A stretch of DNA of 64,000 bases from Mycolicibacterium sp. CH28 (lineage in GTDB: Bacteria; Actinomycetota; Actinomycetes; Mycobacteriales; Mycobacteriaceae), in the NCBI RefSeq assembly GCF_004745805.1, contig NZ_SRLQ01000002.1:62001-126000 (forward strand), written 5' to 3'. This document shows positions 20,963 to 32,941 of this stretch, piece after piece; positions within the stretch are counted from its first letter, which is position 1, and each line of letters starts with the position of its first letter. The notes beneath the pieces were generated by a model. The model did no database searches. It saw only the letters and a list, made by a program, of their open reading frames with translations, and was not told where the DNA came from. A program made the translations under genes and the position numbers.

Positions 20963-21568
20963 GTGCCTGACCAACCTGCCGACCGTCGTGCCGACACCCG
21001 CGTGCCGGTCCACCCCCCGATCGCCAGCCGGTGGAGTCCGCGGGCCTTCGATCCCGATGCGATCGTCACCGAGGAGCAGCTGATCGCCCTGCTCGAAGCG
21101 GCTCGCTGGGCCGCTACCTGGGGAAACGTCCAGCCGGTGCGGTTCGTGGTGGGCCGGCGCGGTGAACCCGCCTTCGACAGGCTGTCCGGCCTGCTCAGAC
21201 GGGGTAACAGCTACGCCCGCACCGCCGGTGCACTGGTCCTGGTCTGCGCCGACGAAGGCGAGGACGAGCGCACCGCGCTGTACTCGACGTTCGATGCGGG
21301 TGCGGCGGTGGCCAACCTGTCCATCCAGGCGGTGGCACTCGGCCTGATCGCCCACCCGATGGCCGGCTTCGACGTGGACGGGGCCCGCGCCGCATTCGAG
21401 CTGGCCGAGGGAGTGCAACCGCTGGCGATCGTCGCGGTGGGAACCCTGGGCGACTACGCGCGGATGCCACCCGAGATCGCCGAACGCGACGGTCGCCCGC
21501 GCGAACGGTTGCCGCTGGAACAGGTGGTGCTCAACTGGTCAGGAGCAGGTTTTCCGCAGCTCCGCTAG
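20963..21568 (+). CDS. Nitroreductase-family protein
   Basis: A 201-residue FMN-dependent nitroreductase-fold protein: PIASRWSPRAFDPDAI, LIALLEAARWAATWGNVQPVRFVV (FMN phosphate site), DAGAAVANLSIQAVALGLIAHPMAGFD and LAIVAVG. It may reduce quinones or nitro compounds using NAD(P)H. Start GTG 20963. Its 3' end overlaps the opposing gene by 30 bp. It is not part of the M. tuberculosis ask-leuA interval and opens the inserted block. Confidence 0.85.
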   Translation: MPDQPADRRADTRVPVHPPIASRWSPRAFDPDAIVTEEQLIALLEAARWAATWGNVQPVRFVVGRRGEPAFDRLSGLLRRGNSYARTAGALVLVCADEGEDERTALYSTFDAGAAVANLSIQAVALGLIAHPMAGFDVDGARAAFELAEGVQPLAIVAVGTLGDYARMPPEIAERDGRPRERLPLEQVVLNWSGAGFPQLR

Positions 21569-21982
21569 CTTGTCGGTGATCCGGGCATTGAGCAGCGCCA
21601 TCTCGAAGACCGCGGGCGGTGCCGGGGCGCCGGGCGCGCGGGCCTGCGTCTGGGTGCGCAGCTGCGGCAGCCCCATGACGAACTGGTTGGCCAGTTGGGC
21701 CACTTCGGTGGCCTGGGCCGCCAGCGCCGGATCGTTGACCTTCTGGGCCCGCTCCGCCAGGCCGTCGGCCCACTGCTGGTAGACGGCGTCCTCGGCGACG
21801 GTCGGTACACCCTCACCGGACTTGGAATCGATCTGCGCGGCCTGCGCACGGCTGAAGTCCAGCATGTCGATGACGGGCTTGCACTTCTCCGGCGGTCCGT
21901 CGAAGTACGTCGTCCACACCGCGACACCTATCGCGATGACCACAAACGAGATCGTCAGGACCCACCGCGGTCGTCGTCGCAT
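21539..21982 (-). CDS. Single-pass membrane protein, unknown function
   Basis: A 147-residue protein with an N-terminal helix (WVLTISFVVIAIGVAVWTTYF) after basic MRRRPR, then an extracytoplasmic helical domain with one Cys at each end (EKCKPVIDMLD and RKTCS), likely a disulfide. The pattern resembles small mycobacterial exported proteins of unknown role. ATG 21982 is chosen because it places the basic residues directly before the helix; the frame is open to 22057. It overlaps the nitroreductase gene tail to tail. Confidence 0.7.
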   Translation of the reverse strand: MRRRPRWVLTISFVVIAIGVAVWTTYFDGPPEKCKPVIDMLDFSRAQAAQIDSKSGEGVPTVAEDAVYQQWADGLAERAQKVNDPALAAQATEVAQLANQFVMGLPQLRTQTQARAPGAPAPPAVFEMALLNARITDKLAELRKTCS

Positions 21983-22044
21983 GATCGCCCAGCCTAGCCG
22001 TGGACCAACGTTTAACGCGCCGGCAACACCACGCCGTAGTCTAC

Positions 22045-22075
22045 GTAACAGAAACATCGTTCACTGCTAGTGAAC
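22045..22075 (+). promoter_or_regulatory. Operator region upstream of amtB (palindrome, GlnR-like half sites)
   Basis: GTTCAC-TGCTA-GTGAAC (22059-22075) is a perfect 6-bp-arm palindrome, 51 bp before the amtB start. GTAAC and GAAAC at 22045-22055 resemble half sites of the GlnR box, although spacing is not canonical. Ammonium transporter operons of actinobacteria are usually GlnR targets, so nitrogen-limitation control is likely; which motif serves is inferred. Confidence 0.5.
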
Positions 22076-22126
22076 GGTCTCCCGTGTGGGGCCGCCAACT
22101 CGAGGAAGTTTCAGGCAGGAGATTCG

Positions 22127-23383
22127 ATGGATACAGGAACCACAGCATTCATGCTGTGTTGCATCATCGGGCTGACGATGATGATCCCGGGCCTCGCGCT
22201 GTTCTACGGCGGCATGGTCTCGGTCAAGAGCTCGACCAACATGATGATGATGACGTTCGGCGCAGTTGCCGTCGTCGGCGTGCTGTGGATCCTTTTTGGG
22301 TTCTCCATGACTTTCGGCAACACCTACGGCGGATTCGTAGGCAGTTTCACCGAATTCGCCGGGATGAAGGACCTGCTGGAGTCGCAGACCACCATCTCCG
22401 GTCTGCCGGTCAGTTTGTTCGCGTTGTTCCAGGCACTGTTCGCCGCAATCACCGTCGCACTGATCTCCGGTGCGGCGGCCGACCGGATGAAGTTCGCGGC
22501 CTGGATGGTCTTCGCGACCGTGTGGGCGGTTCTGGTCTACTTCCCCGTCGCGCACTGGGTGTTCGCCTTCGACGGTGTGGTTACCAAAGACTCGGTCGGC
22601 GGTTGGATTGCCAACAACCTCAAGGCAATTGACTTCGCGGGTGGTACCGCGGTGCATATCAACGCCGGGGCGGCCGCACTGGCGGTGGCCATCGTGCTCG
22701 GCAAGGGTGCCAGCTGGGGCAAGCTGCGCAAGCCGCACAACGTGCCGCTGACATTGCTCGGCGCGGGCCTGCTGTGGGCGGGCTGGTATGCGTTCAACGG
22801 CGGATCGGCACTGGCCGCGGGCAATTCGGCTGCCATCGTCATGGTCACCACGTTCGTCGCCACCTGCGCTGCCACCCTGGCCTGGCTTGCGGTGGAGAAG
22901 ATCAAGGACGGCCACGTCACCGGTGTCGGTGCCGCCGCAGGTGCCATCACCGGCCTGGTCGCCATCACCCCGGCCTGTGGATCGGTCACCCCGGTCGGCG
23001 CGATCATCCTCGGCCTGGTCGCGGGCGCCATCTGCCCCTACGCCGTAGGCCTCAAGGAGAAGTTCGGCTATGACGACTCGCTCGACGTCGTCGGCGTCCA
23101 CCTGGTCGGTGGTGTCATCGGCACCCTGTTGATCGGGTTCCTTGCCAGCGACAGCATGCCGAACAAGGTCAACGGCGTGTTCTACGGCGGCGGGTTCGAC
23201 CAGCTGTGGCGGCAGGCGGTCGCCGCCGGTGCGGTGATGATCTATTCGTTCGTGATTGCCTTCGCCATCGCATGGGTCATCAAGAAGACGATGGGCATCC
23301 GAATCTCCTCCGAGGTCGAGGAGAAGGGCATCGACGTCCACGTGCACCGCGACCTGGCGTACGAGCTCGAGTACGCCGGATAA
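22127..23383 (+). CDS. amtB: Ammonium transporter (Amt family)
   Basis: A 418-residue polytopic channel for ammonium or methylammonium. GLALFYGGMVSVKSSTNMMMM is the Amt signature; the twin pore histidines fall in FPVAHWVFAFDG and DVVGVHLVGGVIGTLLIGF. About eleven helices can be drawn. AGGAG lies 5 nt before ATG 22127. It is the first gene of the nitrogen module and is separated from the next by a hairpin at 23389-23427. No glnK/glnD accompanies it, unlike the amtB-glnK-glnD operon elsewhere in mycobacteria, so this is probably a second Amt dedicated to the module. Confidence 0.93.
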   Translation: MDTGTTAFMLCCIIGLTMMIPGLALFYGGMVSVKSSTNMMMMTFGAVAVVGVLWILFGFSMTFGNTYGGFVGSFTEFAGMKDLLESQTTISGLPVSLFALFQALFAAITVALISGAAADRMKFAAWMVFATVWAVLVYFPVAHWVFAFDGVVTKDSVGGWIANNLKAIDFAGGTAVHINAGAAALAVAIVLGKGASWGKLRKPHNVPLTLLGAGLLWAGWYAFNGGSALAAGNSAAIVMVTTFVATCAATLAWLAVEKIKDGHVTGVGAAAGAITGLVAITPACGSVTPVGAIILGLVAGAICPYAVGLKEKFGYDDSLDVVGVHLVGGVIGTLLIGFLASDSMPNKVNGVFYGGGFDQLWRQAVAAGAVMIYSFVIAFAIAWVIKKTMGIRISSEVEEKGIDVHVHRDLAYELEYAG

Positions 23384-23388
23384 GGACC

Positions 23389-23427
23389 CGAGCCGGGCGT
23401 GGCCTCCTCCTTCCCACGCCCGGCTCG
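23389..23427. terminator. Hairpin between amtB and GS-like gene
   Basis: Perfect 14-bp arms CGAGCCGGGCGTGG (23389-23402) and CCACGCCCGGCTCG (23414-23427) with an 11-nt loop, 5 bp after the amtB stop. It probably attenuates readthrough so the transporter is made in excess of, or independently from, the enzymes. Confidence 0.75.
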
Positions 23428-23485
23428 ACTCCACCACCTCCACCACCTCCCCCCGCCGATCTCACGAAAGAAGCTGCTGGAGAAC

Positions 23486-24796
23486 ATGTCCACCACCACC
23501 CTCGCCGAGATGGCCGAGGCTTCAGCGACGAAGTTCATCCTCGCGCTGTTCGTCGACCTACGCGGAAAGCCCTGCGCCAAACTGGTTCCCGTCGAAGCCG
23601 TCGACCTGCTCGCCACCGAGGGAGTCGGTTTCGCCGGCTACGCCGTGGGAGCCATGGGCCAGGAGCCCAAAGACCCGGACATGATGGCGATCCCCGACCT
23701 CGACTCTTTCACCCCCATCCCCTTCCTCAAAGAAGGTCTGGCGATCGTGCACTGCGATCCGCACGTCGAGGGCCGGCCATGGCCCTACGCGCCGCGGGTC
23801 ATCCTCAAGTCGCTGATCCAACGCGCCGCCGACGCCGGCTTCGAACCCTGGGTCGGTGCCGAGGTGGAGTACTTCCTGCTCACCCGTGGTTCCGACGGAA
23901 CGCTCGCGACGGCCGACGTGGCCGACACCGCGGCCCAGCCGTGTTACGACGCACGCGGCGTCACTCGGATGTATGACCACCTCACCGCCATCTCCACCGC
24001 GATGAACACCCTCGGCTGGTCGAACTACGCCAACGACCACGAGGACGGCAACGGCCAGTTCGAGCAGAACTTCCAGTTCGCCGAGGCCCTGACCACCGCC
24101 GACCGGGTCATCACGTTGCGCTATCTGCTGTCGATGATCGCCGCCGAACGCGGCATGCTCGCCACGTTCATGCCCAAACCGTTCAGCGATCGCACCGGCA
24201 GCGGGCTGCATCTGCACCTGTCGCTGACCAGCGGTGGTACCCCGGTGTTCCCCGAAGACGCCGACGAGCGTGGGCTGGGCCTGTCGGCCACCGCGTATGC
24301 GTTCATCGGCGGCATCCTCGACCACGCCTGTGCACTGCAGGCCGTCGTCGGACCAACTGTGAACTCCTACAAGCGAACCGGCGCAATCACCACGTCCTCG
24401 GGAGCGTCCTGGGCGCCGAGGCTGCCGACCTACGGCGGCAACGATCGCACCCACTACATCCGCGTGCCCGACTCTCAGCGGGTGGAACTGCGCGGCGGGG
24501 ACGGATCAGCCAACCCCTACCTGGCCATCGCCGCGGCGCTCGGAGCCGGCATCGACGGCATCAAGCGCAGCCTGGATCCCGGTGCGATCGGTGGGAGCGA
24601 CGGGCGCACCGCGCTGCCACCCACCCTGCTGCACGCCGTCGACGAGTTCGAGAGTGACGCGGTGATAACCGGTGTGCTCGACTCCGTCGGCGACGGTGTC
24701 GCAGCCTATTTCGCGACCCTCAAACGCGACGAGTTCTTCGCCTACCACAGTGCCGTGAGCCCGTGGGAAGTCGATCAGTACCTAACCGCGTTCTGA
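23486..24796 (+). CDS. Type III glutamine synthetase-like ligase (GlnT / GmaS-like)
   Basis: A 436-residue glutamine synthetase superfamily member. Catalytic-domain motifs are VGAEVEYFLL, EDGNGQFEQNFQFAEALTTA, GSGLHLHLSL, GPTVNSYKR and RVELRGGDGSANPYLAIAAA. Relatives make glutamine, or gamma-glutamylmethylamide (GmaS) from methylamine. Next to amtB and MgsABC-like genes the GmaS role is attractive but not proven. Start ATG 23486 with GGAGAAC; the upstream frame passes through the hairpin. Confidence 0.88.
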   Translation: MSTTTLAEMAEASATKFILALFVDLRGKPCAKLVPVEAVDLLATEGVGFAGYAVGAMGQEPKDPDMMAIPDLDSFTPIPFLKEGLAIVHCDPHVEGRPWPYAPRVILKSLIQRAADAGFEPWVGAEVEYFLLTRGSDGTLATADVADTAAQPCYDARGVTRMYDHLTAISTAMNTLGWSNYANDHEDGNGQFEQNFQFAEALTTADRVITLRYLLSMIAAERGMLATFMPKPFSDRTGSGLHLHLSLTSGGTPVFPEDADERGLGLSATAYAFIGGILDHACALQAVVGPTVNSYKRTGAITTSSGASWAPRLPTYGGNDRTHYIRVPDSQRVELRGGDGSANPYLAIAAALGAGIDGIKRSLDPGAIGGSDGRTALPPTLLHAVDEFESDAVITGVLDSVGDGVAAYFATLKRDEFFAYHSAVSPWEVDQYLTAF

Positions 24797-24815
24797 CGCC
24801 GGAGAAAGGACAGCC

Positions 24816-25712
24816 ATGTGCGGGATCGTGGGACTACACCTACGCAACCCTGAGCTCTACCCCCGGCTCGGCGAACTGCTGACCGGAATGCTGTGTGAAA
24901 TGTCCGGCCGTGGCAGCGATTCGGCGGGAGTCGCCGTGTACGGCGACCCCCGGTGGTCACCACCCCGGCAGGGCACCGTCTCGGTGCTCGACATCGCCGA
25001 CAACCCCGACCAGGTGATGGCGGCGATACACGCTGCGCTCGGCTGCGAGGTGACGGTGCACCGGGTCGATCAGACGTACCTGGTCTCGGCCGACGTCTCC
25101 CCCGAGACGCTGCGCGCCGCGGTCACCGCGCATTACCCAACTGCGCTGGTCGCGGGGTTCGGCCGAGATCTGGCCGTACTCAAGGGAGTCGGCCATCCCC
25201 GTGCGCTCACCGAGGCGTGGGAGCTGGTCTCCGCCCACGGCTGGCAGGGCGTTGGCCACACCCGAATGGCCACCGAATCGGCGGTGATCCCCGCCGGTGC
25301 CCACCCCTACGCGGTGGGTCCGGAGCAGTGCCTGGTGCACAACGGATCGTTCGCCAACCACGCCAGCATCCGCCGCGACCTCGTCGCCGGCGGCGCGAGC
25401 TTCGACAGCGAGAACGACACCGAGGTCGGAGCCCGCTTCGTGGCCGACCAGCTGGCCAACGGCCGTGACGTGGAGACGGCGCTGAAGGAACTGTGTGCCA
25501 CCTTCGACGGGTTCTACACGCTGCTGGTGTCCAACCACGACTCGTTCGCCGTCGTACGCGACGCGATCGCCTGCAAGCCGGCCGTGATCGCCGAGACCGA
25601 CGACTGGGTAGCGATGGGCAGCGAATACCGCGCCCTGGCAGGCCTACCCGGCGTCGAGAAGGCCGTCATTTGGGAACCCGAACCGGAGGTGGTCTACGCA
25701 TGGACACGCTAG
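24816..25712 (+). CDS. Class II glutamine amidotransferase subunit (GltB1/MgsA-like)
   Basis: A 298-residue Ntn amidotransferase. Met is followed by the nucleophile Cys (MCGIVGLHLRNP); GRGSDSAGVAVYGDP, WQGVGHTRMATESAVIP and CLVHNGSFANHASIRRDL are the conserved glutamine-site motifs. A GGAGAAAGGA site precedes ATG. It would release ammonia from glutamine (or methylamine from gamma-glutamylmethylamide) for the FMN subunit two genes on. It overlaps the next gene by 13 nt. Confidence 0.9.
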   Translation: MCGIVGLHLRNPELYPRLGELLTGMLCEMSGRGSDSAGVAVYGDPRWSPPRQGTVSVLDIADNPDQVMAAIHAALGCEVTVHRVDQTYLVSADVSPETLRAAVTAHYPTALVAGFGRDLAVLKGVGHPRALTEAWELVSAHGWQGVGHTRMATESAVIPAGAHPYAVGPEQCLVHNGSFANHASIRRDLVAGGASFDSENDTEVGARFVADQLANGRDVETALKELCATFDGFYTLLVSNHDSFAVVRDAIACKPAVIAETDDWVAMGSEYRALAGLPGVEKAVIWEPEPEVVYAWTR

Positions 25713-26386
25713 CCACACTTGATCTGAGCACAACGCCGCTGCGGGAAGTCAACGCGGTCCTGCACACCCCCGGCCTGTCCGGTGAGTTCCAGATCACCAA
25801 CCCCGCCGGCGCCCATAACGTGGCGGTGGGTCTCGACGCGCCGGTGCGGGTCACCATCGACGGCCATGTCGGCTATTACGCCGCCGGGATGAACAAACAG
25901 GCGGAGATCATCATCGACGGCAACGCCGGCACCGGCCTGGCCGAGAACATGATGAGCGGCACCGTCTGGGTCAAGGGCAACGCCTCCCAGTCGGCGGGCG
26001 CCACCGCCCACGGCGGGCTGCTGGTCATCGAGGGGAACGCCGCAGCACGGTGCGGGATTTCGATGAAGGGGGTCGACATCGTGGTAGGCGGCAATGTGGG
26101 CCACATGACTGCGTTCATGGCCCAAGCCGGGCGGCTGGTGATCCGCGGCGACGCCGGGGAGGCGCTGGGCGATTCGATTTACGAAGCCCGGCTGTACGTC
26201 CGCGGCGAGGTGGCCTCGCTCGGGGCCGACTGCATCGCCAAGGAGATGCGCGCCGAACACCACGAGGAACTCGGCCGCCTGCTCAAGGCCGCCGGCTTCG
26301 ACGACGACGACACCGCCGCCTATACCCGCTACGGCTCGGCCCGGCAGCTCTACCACTTCCACATCGACAACGCATCGGCCTACTGA
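25700..26386 (+). CDS. GXGXG-motif subunit (GltB3/MgsB-like)
   Basis: A 228-residue right-handed beta-helix protein of the glutamate synthase C-terminal (FwdC/GXGXG) family. Repeats of the type IIIDGNAGTGLAENMMSG, LLVIEGNAAARCGISMKG and VVGGNVGHMTAFMAQAG are visible. In split glutamate and N-methylglutamate synthases this subunit structures the channel between amidotransferase and FMN subunits. The start lies inside the previous gene and its stop overlaps the next start (TGATG). Confidence 0.9.
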   Translation: MDTLATLDLSTTPLREVNAVLHTPGLSGEFQITNPAGAHNVAVGLDAPVRVTIDGHVGYYAAGMNKQAEIIIDGNAGTGLAENMMSGTVWVKGNASQSAGATAHGGLLVIEGNAAARCGISMKGVDIVVGGNVGHMTAFMAQAGRLVIRGDAGEALGDSIYEARLYVRGEVASLGADCIAKEMRAEHHEELGRLLKAAGFDDDDTAAYTRYGSARQLYHFHIDNASAY

Positions 26387-27723
26387 TGACATACACCCAA
26401 GACGACCGGGCCCGGCTGGGCCTTCGCGAATCAGCCACCTTCGACCGGGCCACCGTCGCCGCGATCCAGCGTGCGGCCGAGACCGGGATCTACGACATCC
26501 GCGGGTGGGGAGCCAAACGTCGGCTCCCCCACTTCGACGACCTACTGTTCCTCGGCGCGTCGATGTCGCGCTATCCACTAGAGGGCTACCGCGAACGCTG
26601 CGACACCGATGTGATCCTCGGCGATCGTTACGCCAAACACCCACTGCACCTTGCCATCCCGGTCACGATTGCCGGGATGTCGTTCGGAGCGCTTTCGGGT
26701 CCGGCCAAGGAGGCTCTCGGGCGCGGCGCCAGCGAGGTCGGCACCTCGACGACCACCGGCGACGGGGGCATGACGCCGGAGGAACGCGGACAGTCCAAGC
26801 ATCTGGTCTACCAATACCTTCCATCGCGGTACGGAATGAACCCCGACGACCTGCGCAAGGCCGACGCCATCGAGGTCGTCCTCGGCCAGGGCGCCAAGCC
26901 CGGCGGCGGCGGAATGCTGCTGGGGCAGAAGATCTCCGAGCGGGTGGCCGCGATGCGCACCCTGCCGGAGGGCATCGACCAGCGTTCGGCGTGTCGGCAC
27001 CCGGACTGGACGGGACCCGACGACCTCACCATCAAGATCGACGAACTACGCGAGCTCACCGACTGGGAGAAGCCGATCTACGTCAAGGTCGGCGCCTCCC
27101 GCACCTATTACGACGTGAAGCTGGCGGTGGCCGCCGGGGCCGACGTGGTGGTGGTCGACGGGATGCAGGGCGGCACCGCCGCCACCCAGGAGGTGTTCAT
27201 CGAAAACGTCGGTATCCCGACACTGGCCGCTCTCCCGCAAGCCGTGCAAGCACTCTCCGAGCTCGGCGTGCACCGCAAGGGAGTTCAGCTGATCGTGTCC
27301 GGTGGCATCCGCACCGGGGCCGATGTGGCCAAGGCCATGGCCATGGGTGCAGACGCCGTCGCGATCGGCACCGCGGCGCTGATCGCGTTGGGCGACAACC
27401 ACCCCCGCTACGCCGCCGAGTACGAAAAGCTCGGCAGCGCAGCCGGTTTCTACGACGATTTCCAGGACGGCCGAGACCCGGCCGGAATCAGCACCCAAGA
27501 CCCCGAGCTGGCCGCCAGGCTGGACCCGGTCGAAGGCGGCCGGCGGCTGGCCAACTACCTGCAGGTGCTGACAATGGAGGCCCAGACGATCGCGCGGGCT
27601 TGCGGCAAGGCACACCTGCGGCATCTGGAGCCCGAGGACCTCGTGGCGGTCACCATCGAAGCCGCCGCGATGGCCCGGGTTCCGCTGGCCGGAACCTCGT
27701 GGGTTCCCGGAGCCGGGCAGTGA
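26386..27723 (+). CDS. FMN glutamate-synthase-domain subunit (GltB2/MgsC-like)
   Basis: A 445-residue FMN-binding TIM-barrel subunit: PVTIAGMSFGALSGPAKEAL, STTTGDGGMTPEERGQS, GQGAKPGGGGMLLG, YVKVGASRTYYDVKLAVAAG and DGMQGGTAATQEVF. It would condense the amidotransferase product with 2-oxoglutarate. Where glutamate synthases have the 3Fe-4S pattern C-x5-C-x4-C before PVGIATQDP, this protein has FYDDFQDGRDPAGISTQDP with no Cys, so the cluster appears absent and the electron donor must differ. Its stop overlaps the next start (GTGA). Confidence 0.88.
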   Translation: MTYTQDDRARLGLRESATFDRATVAAIQRAAETGIYDIRGWGAKRRLPHFDDLLFLGASMSRYPLEGYRERCDTDVILGDRYAKHPLHLAIPVTIAGMSFGALSGPAKEALGRGASEVGTSTTTGDGGMTPEERGQSKHLVYQYLPSRYGMNPDDLRKADAIEVVLGQGAKPGGGGMLLGQKISERVAAMRTLPEGIDQRSACRHPDWTGPDDLTIKIDELRELTDWEKPIYVKVGASRTYYDVKLAVAAGADVVVVDGMQGGTAATQEVFIENVGIPTLAALPQAVQALSELGVHRKGVQLIVSGGIRTGADVAKAMAMGADAVAIGTAALIALGDNHPRYAAEYEKLGSAAGFYDDFQDGRDPAGISTQDPELAARLDPVEGGRRLANYLQVLTMEAQTIARACGKAHLRHLEPEDLVAVTIEAAAMARVPLAGTSWVPGAGQ

Positions 27724-28907
27724 ACGAGACGGCCGATGTCGTCATCGTCGGCGGCGGCCTCGAGGGGTGTGCCGCGGCGTGGGCGCTGAGCCAGCGGGGC
27801 ATAACGAATGTGGTTGTCCTCGAGCGCAATACCGTCGGCTCCGGGATGACGGGGAAGTCCAGCGGGATCGTGCGCTGCCACTATGGGGTCAGCTCACTGG
27901 CGGCGATGGCCACCGTCGGCCTTGAGGTGTTCGAGAAGGCGCAAGAGATCTTCGGTAGCGACATCGGCTTTCGCCAGACCGGATACGTCGTCGGTGTCGG
28001 TGAATCCAACGTCGATTCGCTGCGCAAAAGCCTTGCCGCGCAACGCGCCGTCGGCGTGCAGACCGAGGAGATCGACGCCGCCGAGGTGGCCCGGCTGTGG
28101 CCGCAGGCCGACCTGTCGCCGTTCGCCGCATTCGGGTGGGAGGCCCGCGGGGGCTACGGCGACGCCTACCAGACCGCGCAGGCATTCGCGGTCGCAGCCC
28201 GCGAGGCCGGGGTACGAATCCGGCAGGGCACCACGGTGACCGGATTGCTGACCGACGGTGACGCCGTCACCGGGGTTCAGCTGGCCGACGGCGGCCAGAT
28301 CAGTGCGCCCAACGTTGTCGTCGCGACGGGGGTGTGGACCCAACCGTTCCTGGCCCCCTACGGCGTCGACGTGCCGATCCGGGTGGTGCGCGAGCAGATC
28401 GTGCTGATTTCCCCCGGCGTCGACCTCGGCCCGGTGCCGGTGTTCTCCGATCTGGTGTCACTGCAGTACGTGCGACCGGAGCTGGGCGGCGACGTCCTGT
28501 TCGGCAACAGTGACCTGTCCGACGTAGCCACCGCCGACCCCGACAACTACCTGAACCGGGCCACCGAGGACTTCATCGACCTCACCGTCGACAAAGTCGG
28601 CAGCCGATTCCCCGGGTTCACCGACGCGGTGATCACCACCAGCTACGCCGGGTGCTACGACGTCACACCGGACTGGAATCCAGTCATCTCCCCGAGCGGT
28701 CGCGACGGTCTGTTCGTGGCGGCCGGGTTCAGCGGCCACGGGTTCAAGATCGCGCCTGCCGTCGGCCGGCTGATCGCCGACATCGTCGTCGACGGACACA
28801 GCAGCGACCCGCGCATACCCGAGACCGACTTCCGGCTCACCCGCTTCGCCGAGGGCGAGTTGTTGAAGAGCCCGTATCCCTATGTCGGCGCGGGGCAGAT
28901 GCGATAG
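27720..28907 (+). CDS. FAD-dependent oxidoreductase (DAO/sarcosine oxidase-like)
   Basis: A 395-residue flavoprotein. DVVIVGGGLEGCAAAWALSQRG is the FAD dinucleotide fold; SSGIVRCHYGVSSLA, GGYGDAYQTAQAFAVAAREAG and the C-terminal GLFVAAGFSGHGFKIAPAVGRL match the DAO/SoxB/glycine oxidase family. GTG 27720 overlaps the preceding stop. In context it could oxidise N-methylglutamate or another N-methyl amino acid to release formaldehyde; MgdBCD-type partner subunits are not seen, so it may act alone with O2. Substrate is unproven. Confidence 0.87.
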   Translation: MNETADVVIVGGGLEGCAAAWALSQRGITNVVVLERNTVGSGMTGKSSGIVRCHYGVSSLAAMATVGLEVFEKAQEIFGSDIGFRQTGYVVGVGESNVDSLRKSLAAQRAVGVQTEEIDAAEVARLWPQADLSPFAAFGWEARGGYGDAYQTAQAFAVAAREAGVRIRQGTTVTGLLTDGDAVTGVQLADGGQISAPNVVVATGVWTQPFLAPYGVDVPIRVVREQIVLISPGVDLGPVPVFSDLVSLQYVRPELGGDVLFGNSDLSDVATADPDNYLNRATEDFIDLTVDKVGSRFPGFTDAVITTSYAGCYDVTPDWNPVISPSGRDGLFVAAGFSGHGFKIAPAVGRLIADIVVDGHSSDPRIPETDFRLTRFAEGELLKSPYPYVGAGQMR

Positions 28908-28918
28908 ATACTTCGCTT

Positions 28919-29531
28919 GTGACAGATCTGCTGCGCAACCAGTCGGGTACGGCCCGCGATCGTGAGCCGCACGAGCCGGTCGCCGAGCTGGAATTCGAGG
29001 CCGCGATCGCCCGCAACGTGCGCCAGCTGCGGCAACAGTTGGGGCTCTCGGTCGCCGACATGGCCACCCGGGTGGGCATCTCCAAGGCGATGATGAGCAA
29101 GATCGAGAACGTCCAGACCTCGCCCAGCCTGTCCACCCTGGCGCTGCTGGCCAAGGGCTTCGACGTGCCGGTCACCACTCTGTTCCGCGGAGCCGACGTC
29201 GAACGGCCCGCCGCGTTCGTCAAGGCCGGCACGGGCGCGCGGATCGTGCGTAACGGCACCCGCGAGGGCCATGAGTACGAACTGCTTGGCTCGCTGCGGG
29301 GCGAACACAAACGACTGGAATGCCTGATGGTCACCCTGTCGGAGAAGAGCAAAACCTATCCGCTGTTCCAGCATCCAGGCACCGAGTTCATCTACATGCT
29401 CTCCGGAGTCATGGAGTACGCACACAGTCGCTCGGTGTACCGGCTGCACCCCGGAGACTCGCTGCAGATCGACGGGGAAGGCGCGCACGGACCGGTCGAC
29501 CTGGTCGAGGTGCCGATCCGATTCCTGTCGG

Positions 29532-29560
<29 letters not shown>
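28919..29560 (+). CDS. XRE-family regulator with cupin sensor domain
   Basis: A 213-residue regulator: N-terminal helix-turn-helix (VRQLRQQLGLSVADMATRVGISKAMMSKIENVQTSP is split over residues 25-60) and a C-terminal cupin (FQHPGTEFIYMLSGVMEYAH, HPGDSLQIDGEGAHGP) that usually binds a small ligand. This class controls adjacent amine, polyamine or amino-acid catabolic genes. GTG 28919 starts it 11 bp after the FAD gene. Its 3' end overlaps an opposing gene by 29 bp. Confidence 0.9.
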
Positions 29561-32488
<2,928 letters not shown>

Positions 32489-32531
32489 CCGCTGCGCGCC
32501 TGCGCACCCGAACTTAGCTGAGGAGTAGGCC

Positions 32532-32918
32532 ATGGACTGGGGTTCAACGTGGGATTTTCTCTGGCACTTCCTGATCATCTTTGCCTGGGTCGCCTACCTG
32601 CTGGTGCTGTTCCAGATCCTGACTGACCTGTTCTGGAGGGACCACACGACCTCGGGCGCGGTCAAGGCCGTCTGGGTGGTCTTCTTGATCGTGTTCCCGT
32701 GGGTGACCGCGCTGATCTACCTGATCGCCCGCGGCAAGGGGATGACCGAGCGGGCGCAAGCAGCCGCGCTGGCCGCCAAGAAGGAAACCGACGACTACAT
32801 CCGCCAGGCGGCCGGACGATCGCCCGCCGAGGAGATCGCCCATGCCAAGGAACTCCTGGACGCGGGCACCATTACCGCGCCGGAGTACGAGTCGCTGAAG
32901 GCCAAGGCGCTCAGCTAG
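32532..32918 (+). CDS. Membrane protein with PLDc_N and SHOCT domains
   Basis: 128 residues with GAGGAG 9 nt before ATG. Two helices (FLWHFLIIFAWVAYLLVLFQ and VWVVFLIVFPWVTALIYLIA) form the PLDc_N-like region, followed by an amphipathic helix and a SHOCT motif at the end (EEIAHAKELLDAGTITAPEY). SHOCT modules mediate oligomerisation. Function is unknown. A long hairpin terminator lies 23 bp downstream. Confidence 0.88.
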   Translation: MDWGSTWDFLWHFLIIFAWVAYLLVLFQILTDLFWRDHTTSGAVKAVWVVFLIVFPWVTALIYLIARGKGMTERAQAAALAAKKETDDYIRQAAGRSPAEEIAHAKELLDAGTITAPEYESLKAKALS

Positions 32919-32941
32919 TCGCAAACACAGCATCGAACACA

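Noticed and set aside
22045-22055. Canonical GlnR box
   Set aside because: Half sites GTAAC and GAAAC are present but separated by 1 nt rather than the usual 6, so I list only a candidate region.
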